DNA of 64,000 nt from Maridesulfovibrio sp050916235 (GTDB taxonomy: Bacteria > Desulfobacterota > Desulfovibrionia > Desulfovibrionales > Desulfovibrionaceae), in NCBI RefSeq assembly GCF_050916235.1, contig NZ_CP104854.1, positions 1,426,001 through 1,490,000 of the forward strand, read 5' to 3'. Below are positions 57,723 through 64,000 of this stretch, piece after piece. The notes under the pieces were generated by a model. It did not search any database. It saw nothing but the letters and a program-made list of their open reading frames with translations, and had not been told where the DNA came from. A program made the position numbers and the translations under genes. The first letter of the stretch is position 1, and each line of letters starts with the position of its first letter.

Positions 57723-58787
57723 TCACAGGTCCAGCTCAGCCATCAGATAGTCGTAATCGAGCTCCGAATTGACCAGCCCGGCGCCATGATTAATCTTGAT
57801 CATATCGCGCAGTTTATAGCTTTCCTGTATGGCTTCCATCTTCTTGGCAACTGCATAGGTATCATCGCGCACAACAATTACCGGAATTTCCAGAACTTCG
57901 GAACGGGTGAGAATAATGTCGTTGGGGTAGAGGTTACCGGTAAGGATCAGACAGGGGCAGTTCCCCTCAAGAGCCACAAGCTGAACATCCGCCCGGTCCC
58001 CACCGACGATGACTGCAGAATTCTTGTGTCTTCTGAAGTGAGTGATAAAGTTCTCAACCTGCATGGTTCCGATGAGAAAATTCTCAACTACCCGATCAGC
58101 CTTGGCGTGTGCGGAGATGATCTTTCCGAACAGCCTTTCCGCCAGATCATTGACCTTGATAGCGCCCATGAGCGGATCTCTCGGGATGATGCCCAGAACC
58201 TTTACTCCTCTCTTTTCAAGGAAGGGAACCAGCAGTGAAGTAAGCTCATCCATGAAATGTTCAGGAACGTCATTGAAGACCACGCCCAGAAAATCATCCC
58301 CCAGCTCCTTGTGGACCCGCAGCACGTAATCGTAACGCAGTTCCTTGCTGTACCTGTCAACAAGAATGGTCTTGGCTTTCAGGGAACGGGCCACGTCGGG
58401 TCCGCTCACGCCGCAGTAAGTCCCGGAACTCAGGTAGCTCCCGGAACCGCCGATGATCATCACATCCTTGCCCCGGCTGAGTTCCTCATAGGAATCCACG
58501 ATGGAAGGCATCAGGTCGCCGAGATCCTCGGAAAAGGCCTTGATAGTGAAATCACGGGTGACCAGCACAGGTGTAACCTTGGCGGGATCCTGCTCCAGAC
58601 CCAGCACCTGCTGAATAAAGGCGGCATCGGCATCCCCGGGTTTATCACCGTCCATGTGCGGCACCGCGCCTACCGGTTTCATGTATCCTACGTTCAGTCC
58701 GCTTTCGCGCAGCTTGAGACCGAGCGACATGGCCAGAAGGTTCTTGCCGGAGTATCCGGTGGTGGAACCAATATATATACCTACCAT
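57723..58787 (-). CDS. BioD-like / DRTGG domain protein (phosphotransacetylase N-domain type)
   Basis: 354 residues. Residues 1-200 form a P-loop domain of the BioD/CobB kind (IYIGSTTGYSGKNLLAMSLG near 4-23), and 215-330 a DRTGG domain (GGDRADVQLVALEGN near 270). This pair is found as the N-terminal part of long phosphotransacetylases; here the catalytic PTA domain is missing and the protein is complete without it. It may sense nucleotides and regulate acetyl metabolism. Starts ten bases after the acyl-CoA synthetase gene in the same operon. Confidence 0.85.
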   Translation of the reverse strand: MVGIYIGSTTGYSGKNLLAMSLGLKLRESGLNVGYMKPVGAVPHMDGDKPGDADAAFIQQVLGLEQDPAKVTPVLVTRDFTIKAFSEDLGDLMPSIVDSYEELSRGKDVMIIGGSGSYLSSGTYCGVSGPDVARSLKAKTILVDRYSKELRYDYVLRVHKELGDDFLGVVFNDVPEHFMDELTSLLVPFLEKRGVKVLGIIPRDPLMGAIKVNDLAERLFGKIISAHAKADRVVENFLIGTMQVENFITHFRRHKNSAVIVGGDRADVQLVALEGNCPCLILTGNLYPNDIILTRSEVLEIPVIVVRDDTYAVAKKMEAIQESYKLRDMIKINHGAGLVNSELDYDYLMAELDL

Positions 58788-58797
58788 CTATGCCTCC

Positions 58798-60933
58798 TTA
58801 TTCAGGCTCAGCAACAAGTCCCCGCACGGTTGCGCCGCCAGGGCCGGGATCGACCACGGTCATCCTCGCATCTGCGACCAGGGCCTCTTCCGCACTTACC
58901 AGCACAGGGTTGAATTCAGCTTCATAAATTTCAGGAAAATCTTCAGCCAGACATGACATCCTGATCAGGACATCGGTAATCGCATCGAAGTCAACGGGCT
59001 CTCCTCCCCTGACTCCCTTCAATAACATATAGGAGCGGATTTCCCGCACCATATCTCCGGCATCCTCCACGGATAGAGGCGCCAGACGGAAAGAAATATC
59101 CTTGAGGATTTCCACATGGACCCCGCCCAGACCGAACATGAGCAACGGTCCGAACTGCCTGTCCCTGCGAAATCCCACAATAACTTCTCTTGACCCGGGT
59201 GAAACCATCTGCTGGACCAGACACCCGGCAATATAGACATCGGGACGCAGACGCTGGGTACGGGCGGTAATATCCCAGAAAGCCGCCCTGACCTCTTCTG
59301 CGGAATTGAGCCCGACACGGACACCGTCCACATCGGACTTATGGGAAATCTCGGGGGAGGCAATCTTAAGAACAACAGGATAGCCGAGCTGTCCTGCTAT
59401 TGCGGCAGCCTCGTCGCCGCTTCGGGCCAGATCGGATTCGGGAGACGGCAAACCATAGGCAGTGACAATATCACGGGCCTGAAATTCCACCAGCTCGGCC
59501 CGCCCTGAACGCAGTGCGGACTCGACCACATCACGTGCTCCATCCACATCCCTTTCCGGGATTATGTAGGTCCTTGGGGGACGCCCTTTCCAGGCGGCAT
59601 AGCGATACATGCAGTCCATAGCCCGCACCGCCTGCTTGGGGAAGTCATATACCGGAATCCCGGCAGAAGCAAAGATTTCCCGAGCCTTCTCACTGTTCCT
59701 GCGCCCCATAAGACAGCAGAATACAGGCTTTGGAATCTCGCCTGCGGTCTCGGCTATCGCCCCGGCAACTGCGGCAAGGTCAAGACCGGCTGAAGGAGCA
59801 ACAATCACCAGCAGGCTGTTCACACCGGGATCATGGCCCACTATACGCACGGCACGGCCATAGCTCTCGGCATCAGCAGTTCCGAGCAGATCTACTGGGT
59901 TATAAAGCGATGCATAACCGGGCAGCATCCGCTGCAGGTCACCGATAATATCCGGGGAAAAAGTGGGCATACGCATCCCGGACTCCCCGCAGGCGTCCGC
60001 GGCCAGAATCCCGGGCCCCCCGGCATTGGTAACTATCCCCAGATTCGGCCCAAGGGGCAGTTCCTGGGAGGAAAAAGCTTTGGCAAGATTGAAAAGATCA
60101 TCAAGACGGTCAACCCTGATCACCCCGGACTGCCGGAATGCGGCGGCACAGGCTTTATCGGACCCGGCCACAGCTCCTGTATGGGAGGAAGCCGCTCTTG
60201 CCCCGGCCGGAGTCGTTCCTGCCTTCATCATTATGATCGGCTTTTTCATGGACACCCTTGCGGCATGTTCCATAAATACGCGCCCGTCATCAATGTTCTC
60301 CACATACCCGAGAATGACTTTCGTCTCCGGATCATTGCCCAGATACTCAAGCATGGCGGCCTCATCCAGCACTGCCTTGTTGCCGAGGCTTATAAACTTC
60401 GAGAAGCCTACCCCTGCCCCCATGGCCCAGTCGAGCACCGCAACGCACAGGGCCCCGGACTGGGAAAAAAATCCGATCTTGCCCGGCAGGGGATTTCCGG
60501 TTGCAAATGAGGCATTGAGTCTGGCGGCGGAACTTATCAGCCCGAGGCAGTTGGGACCCAGCAGATTTACTTCATGCTTTCTGGCCAGCTCGGCAAGTTC
60601 AGATTCAAGCAGCCAGCCGTCGTGATCCACCTCTTTGAAACCGGCACTGATTACTATGACCGACCGTACACCGACCTCAATCAGCTCCTTGAAACAATTC
60701 AGAACCATATTTCGGGGAACAGCAATTACGGCAAGATCAACAGAACGGTTCAGCTCAGCAATACTTTTGACAACAGCAAGGCCGTGAATAGATCCGCCGT
60801 GAAGGTTCACAGGGAATACTTCACCCTTGAACCCGGCCTGCAAGATATTGGCAACTATGGTGTTTCCGATCTTGCCGGAAACAGATGACGCACCGACAAC
60901 GGCGACTGAGGTAGGAGCAAAAAGACTATCCAA
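58798..60933 (-). CDS. ADP-forming acyl-CoA (acetyl-CoA) synthetase, fused alpha-beta
   Basis: 711 residues. Makes ATP from acetyl-CoA (or another acyl-CoA), ADP and phosphate. Order: CoA-binding domain (LFAPTSVAVVGASSVSGKIG at the start), two ligase-CoA domains with the phosphorylated His expected in ASSHTGAVAGSD near residue 250, then an ATP-grasp domain (YPVVLKIASPEISHKSDVDG near 520). The frame opens at 61011, but the family N-terminus begins at a TTG at 60933, which has GGAG six bases upstream; I chose this. Co-transcribed with the BioD/DRTGG protein. Confidence 0.85.
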   Translation of the reverse strand: MDSLFAPTSVAVVGASSVSGKIGNTIVANILQAGFKGEVFPVNLHGGSIHGLAVVKSIAELNRSVDLAVIAVPRNMVLNCFKELIEVGVRSVIVISAGFKEVDHDGWLLESELAELARKHEVNLLGPNCLGLISSAARLNASFATGNPLPGKIGFFSQSGALCVAVLDWAMGAGVGFSKFISLGNKAVLDEAAMLEYLGNDPETKVILGYVENIDDGRVFMEHAARVSMKKPIIMMKAGTTPAGARAASSHTGAVAGSDKACAAAFRQSGVIRVDRLDDLFNLAKAFSSQELPLGPNLGIVTNAGGPGILAADACGESGMRMPTFSPDIIGDLQRMLPGYASLYNPVDLLGTADAESYGRAVRIVGHDPGVNSLLVIVAPSAGLDLAAVAGAIAETAGEIPKPVFCCLMGRRNSEKAREIFASAGIPVYDFPKQAVRAMDCMYRYAAWKGRPPRTYIIPERDVDGARDVVESALRSGRAELVEFQARDIVTAYGLPSPESDLARSGDEAAAIAGQLGYPVVLKIASPEISHKSDVDGVRVGLNSAEEVRAAFWDITARTQRLRPDVYIAGCLVQQMVSPGSREVIVGFRRDRQFGPLLMFGLGGVHVEILKDISFRLAPLSVEDAGDMVREIRSYMLLKGVRGGEPVDFDAITDVLIRMSCLAEDFPEIYEAEFNPVLVSAEEALVADARMTVVDPGPGGATVRGLVAEPE

Positions 60934-61315
60934 ATTTTCTCCAGAAACCCGAAAACCCGGCCCTGCGGGATGGTTATAATGAACACAAACTAAACCGTAA
61001 CCAGAAATCAACGTTCACCGTATAGAAACTCTTACAGATGATGATATGAGCACCTGAACAAATGAATATAGTCAGAGTGAGCCCATCATTGCAAGCAGGA
61101 GATATCAGCTGTGGACGATAATGCATTCTACCCGGACTGCCTCTCGAATCCACTAAAAACCGAATTATTTTTCATAAAACGCCACCTGCCTTAACTGGAT
61201 TATCACAACTTAAGCTTTTAAAACAATAACTTACCACCCGAACATTGCAGTTGCCCAAACCGGATATTTAATGATAAAAGCATGATAGGGGTGGGAAATA
61301 TAACCAGCAGAACCG
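60934..61315. other. Divergent intergenic region, no recognised element
   Basis: About 380 AT-rich bases holding the promoters for the acyl-CoA synthetase operon and the HD-GYP-like gene. No gene or RNA is visible. Confidence 0.4.
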
Positions 61316-62407
61316 TTGAAGAACACAGAAGAAAACAATCCAGTACAGCATGCAACAAAAGAAATAATTTTCGATTCTGCGCAAACAAGAAATATGGCAG
61401 AAGTGGAGTCTGCTACGGATATGGCTCATGATAAAGATTTAATAGATGAAAGCTACTGCTCCATTCCGAGCAGAATATTCAAGCTGCTGCCCAAAGCAAA
61501 GCTTGATTTCAGCTTATACAAAATGAACACCGCCAACGGGAAATACTACCCTTTGACTGTTCCGGGGGCACCCATTGCCCATAACGAAAGGCAGAGCATA
61601 AGTCAGGACTGCGACGACGGGCTCATTTTCATCAAAAGCACAGAGATACATCACTGTATACCTGTTTTTGCCGTCAAGCTGAACCTTGTTTTGCAATCCA
61701 TAGGCGAGTCCATTCCGGACCATGATCTTGCGCTATTGATAATCCACGGTCTGAAAATATCTTCAACCAGTATCTTTGTTGATTCAGTTAAACTGAATTT
61801 CGACGAGTTCAACGATACGATAGGAACCGTGGCGGAAATCCTGCATAGAAGGCCGGACCTGCTCTGGCTGATGATTCCCCTGCTGGACAAAACCCACTCG
61901 CTGGTCAACAAGTCCGTTTCCACCGGGGTCATCGGTGCTGCGGTAATTCTTCTGGGGAGAGATCTGAAACCGGATCTGAATGTGTTTCGGGATGCGCTGA
62001 GCGCCCTGCTGCTTTGCGACATCGGGATGCACATGCTGCCGGAATTCGTACTGGGCAAAGAGTTCTGCCTGACCCGCGACGAACAGAAGCGTATCCGCCA
62101 GCACCCCATAGGCTCGGTCAAGCTGCTCAGTGAAACCAAAAAAATAAACAAATCCGCGCTGCGTGCCATTCTGGAGCATCATGAACGCATGGACGGATCA
62201 GGCTATCCCAGAGGAGTCACCAACGAACATCTTTCCTGGCTGGGAAAGCTGTGCGGGGCTGTTGACTCATTCGTGGCCATGACCATGGAAAGGCCGGGCA
62301 AGAAAAAACTGCCGATAGTGAATGCCCTTAAAATACTCTACAAGGAATCGTCCCAGTACGACCCCAACATTATTTACGCGCTGGAGAAAGTCACCTACCG
62401 GGACTAA
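61316..62407 (+). CDS. Degenerate HD-GYP domain protein
   Basis: 363 residues. Residues 1-160 have no recognised domain, and 165-345 resemble HD-GYP, the c-di-GMP phosphodiesterase fold. HHERMDGSGYPRG (288-300) keeps the HHE and GYP signatures, and His194 and His263 are in place. The metal-binding HD pair, however, reads CDIGM, with Cys234 in place of His and Met238 in place of the usual Lys. Catalysis is doubtful, so it may be a c-di-GMP sensor or interaction module. The frame starts at a TTG at 61316; ATGs at 61394 and 61421 are alternatives, and no start has a clear ribosome site. Confidence 0.8.
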   Translation: MKNTEENNPVQHATKEIIFDSAQTRNMAEVESATDMAHDKDLIDESYCSIPSRIFKLLPKAKLDFSLYKMNTANGKYYPLTVPGAPIAHNERQSISQDCDDGLIFIKSTEIHHCIPVFAVKLNLVLQSIGESIPDHDLALLIIHGLKISSTSIFVDSVKLNFDEFNDTIGTVAEILHRRPDLLWLMIPLLDKTHSLVNKSVSTGVIGAAVILLGRDLKPDLNVFRDALSALLLCDIGMHMLPEFVLGKEFCLTRDEQKRIRQHPIGSVKLLSETKKINKSALRAILEHHERMDGSGYPRGVTNEHLSWLGKLCGAVDSFVAMTMERPGKKKLPIVNALKILYKESSQYDPNIIYALEKVTYRD

Positions 62408-62417
62408 TCCATGCACG

Positions 62418-62456
62418 TAAAAAAGCCCCCACACATACACGCATAAGGGCTTTATT
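62418..62456. terminator. Bidirectional terminator
   Basis: AAAGCCC / GGGCTTT stem at 62422-62453 flanked by AAAA and TTTCTTT, between two convergent genes. Confidence 0.75.
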
Positions 62457-62470
62457 TCTTTCGGTCTTGA

Positions 62471-63253
62471 TTACTGCCTGTCCATGTGCAGGTAAAGAGA
62501 TTTCAACTGGTCCATCTCCCCTTTCAGAATCATTTCATCCATCATGAAATTTACGGTGTCCTGCAGCCTTGAGTCCCCAGCCGGCATAAGATATCCCAGC
62601 TGGCTGCGGGTGAACAGGTTGTCCAGCATGGGAGCTGCAAGGGCCGGATTGGTTGCCGCATAAAAAATGGCTTCAACACTGTCGGTAATCATAACATCAA
62701 CCTTACCGTCGGCAACCGCGGCAGGAATTGCCAGATTGGACTCAAAAACAACGATTTCCGCGTTTTTGATATTGGCCCGTACAAATTTCTCATTGGTCCC
62801 GCCCGGATTAACCCCGATCCTGACGCCCTTGCGATCAATGTCAGCCATGGTTTTAAAATCAGCAGCTTTTGCGGCTGCAACCAGCGGGGTCTTGCCGAAG
62901 GTTACGTAACCCTGGGAAAAGCAGGCTTCCTTCTGGCGGGCAATGGTTCTGGTTATTCCGCTCATGCCGATATCGTATTTTCCGTCCTTAAGATCCTGCA
63001 TGAGTGTTTTCCAGGTAGTAGGAACGAACTCAAGTTTCACACCAAGCTTTTCGGCAAAGCTCTCTGCAACAGCAATATCAAATCCTTCATATTTACCGTT
63101 ATTATTGTAGGAGAAAGGTTTATAGTCTCCGGTAGTGCCCACCCTTAGAACCTTGGAGGACATTATTTCATCAAAGGAACGGGCCTGGGCGATACCTGCC
63201 CACAGGCAGGTCAACAATGCGGAAGCCAGAGACAATGCAAGTATGCGTTTCAT
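62471..63253 (-). CDS. Amino-acid-type ABC transporter substrate-binding protein (SBP family 3)
   Basis: 260 residues with a signal peptide (1-23, ending GIAQA). Family 3 features: VLRVGTTGDYKPFSY near residues 31-45, GFDIAVAESFAEKLG near 55-69, DLKDGKYDIGMSGIT near 88-102, and GGTNEKFV near 156. The ATG at 63253 has AAGGAG seven bases upstream. The usual permease and ATPase genes are not adjacent, so the transporter is elsewhere, or this protein serves a sensor. Relatives bind amino acids or cyclohexadienyl dehydratase substrates. Confidence 0.88.
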   Translation of the reverse strand: MKRILALSLASALLTCLWAGIAQARSFDEIMSSKVLRVGTTGDYKPFSYNNNGKYEGFDIAVAESFAEKLGVKLEFVPTTWKTLMQDLKDGKYDIGMSGITRTIARQKEACFSQGYVTFGKTPLVAAAKAADFKTMADIDRKGVRIGVNPGGTNEKFVRANIKNAEIVVFESNLAIPAAVADGKVDVMITDSVEAIFYAATNPALAAPMLDNLFTRSQLGYLMPAGDSRLQDTVNFMMDEMILKGEMDQLKSLYLHMDRQ

Positions 63254-63501
63254 AAATACTCCTTGAACAGCACAGAACTGTGCCTTTCGAAATGTGATGT
63301 GGAAATTGATTGGCCGGATGCAGGAAGCGTCCGGATCTGACATGATCAGGCAACATAACGTCTTGCCCCGGCAATGTCCACTGGCCGGCCTCGAACACAC
63401 AAAAACATGATGGATTTACCCGTACTTTTATGCAAAAATCAAAGACGTCCTGCAGGATGATAGCGACCTGCTTCACAATTTATCTGAGCTGAAGACCGGC
63501 T

Positions 63502-64000
63502 ATGATCGATAAACCCGACAATACCAAAGCAAACCTCAGCGCGGCTATTCTGGCCGGCGGAGAAGGCCGCCGCATGGGCCGGACGGATAAATCATGTCTG
63601 GAAATTTCCGGACAGAAACTGGTCAGCAGGATCATCCGGAGCCTGGAAGGCCTTTTCAACGAGATCTTCGTCATCACCCGGACACCAGAGAATCATCCGG
63701 ACCTGAAGGTCAGGCTCGTGGGTGACATTTTTGAATTACGCAGCTCGCTGACCGGATTACACTCGGCCCTGTACCATGCCCGCACGGACCATGTTTTCAT
63801 CACCGCCTGCGATTCTCCTTTTCTGAACCGGGAGCTCATCACCGCGTTCCTAAACCATCTTCAACCTGATGACGATGTCCTGATCCCCATCCACCCCGAC
63901 GGCATGTACGAACCGCTGTGCGCGGTATACTCCAGACGCTGCCTGCCCTTCATCGAACAGAACCTTGAAAAAAACATTTTTCAGATCATCCGTTTCTTTC
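63502..64000 (+). CDS. mobA: MobA, molybdenum cofactor guanylyltransferase (partial)
   Basis: The first 166 codons; the gene runs past the window. Adds GMP to molybdopterin to make the guanine dinucleotide form used by formate dehydrogenases. LSAAILAGGEGRRMGRTDKS is the nucleotide-binding loop (LAGGxxxRMGxxDK), followed by the TACDSPFLN metal-binding Asp and the IPIHPDGMYEPLCAVYSR segment. The ATG at 63502 has only a weak GAAGA upstream. Divergent from the binding protein gene. Confidence 0.9.
   Translation, partial: MIDKPDNTKANLSAAILAGGEGRRMGRTDKSCLEISGQKLVSRIIRSLEGLFNEIFVITRTPENHPDLKVRLVGDIFELRSSLTGLHSALYHARTDHVFITACDSPFLNRELITAFLNHLQPDDDVLIPIHPDGMYEPLCAVYSRRCLPFIEQNLEKNIFQIIRFF

Overview
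The window looks like chromosomal DNA of a marine-type sulfate reducer of the Desulfovibrionaceae (Desulfovibrio / Maridesulfovibrio-like). Evidence: the end of an Ech-type energy-converting hydrogenase operon (echE-echF), a complete tmcABCD operon (the transmembrane redox complex of sulfate reducers, with its four-haem type II cytochrome c3), HydF for [FeFe]-hydrogenase maturation, a TRAP dicarboxylate-type transporter, and an ADP-forming acyl-CoA synthetase next to a BioD/DRTGG protein. Species was not determined.

Layout. 1-0.5 kb: echE end and echF. 0.6-4.6 kb: MacAB-like efflux transporter (ATPase apparently frameshifted) and a YozG-type regulator with its DUF2975 membrane partner. 4.8-10.5 kb: RluC-like pseudouridine synthase, TRAP transporter dctPQM, exported VCBS-repeat protein. 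10.9-13.3 kb: RNA m5C methyltransferase, an aldolase-family protein lacking the usual Schiff-base lysine, tRNA-Val and tRNA-Asp. 13.3-14.1 kb: a small insertion-like segment with a GNAT acetyltransferase, closed by a degenerate copy of the tRNA-Asp 3' half. 14.4-18.7 kb: assorted single genes (class I amidotransferase, YkgJ-like protein, BASS transporter, DUF2156 protein). 18.7-25.8 kb: a periplasmic BMP-family binding protein, hybrid kinase and Hpt protein, then hydF and glnS. 26-30.5 kb: cheX, a diguanylate cyclase, and phage-like regulators around an operator palindrome. 30.7-36.9 kb: groESL, TPR protein, M48 protease, class II aldolase, MarC protein. 36.9-43.8 kb: signalling and chemotaxis genes, including a hybrid protein with HisKA and receiver but no ATPase domain, CheW, an MCP and an orphan Hpt, followed by a CgeB-like glycosyltransferase. 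43.9-47.1 kb: two convergent exported enzymes of families that are normally cytosolic, a secreted glutamine amidotransferase fused to a discoidin domain and a Tat-exported PLP enzyme. 47.2-53.5 kb: an rRNA operon on the minus strand (16S-Ile-Ala-23S-5S) preceded by a tandem array of promoters. 53.6-57.3 kb: tmcABCD. 57.7-64 kb: BioD/DRTGG protein, acyl-CoA synthetase, degenerate HD-GYP protein, amino-acid binding protein, start of mobA.

The strongest candidates for something undescribed are the exported amidotransferase / PLP-enzyme pair and the rRNA promoter array, in which each roughly 90-bp unit carries an AT-rich upstream tract, -35, -10, GC-rich discriminator and, in several units, a hairpin whose stem is preserved by different base pairs. 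Positions, motifs and starts were read by eye; family names are from recognition of sequence, not from searches.
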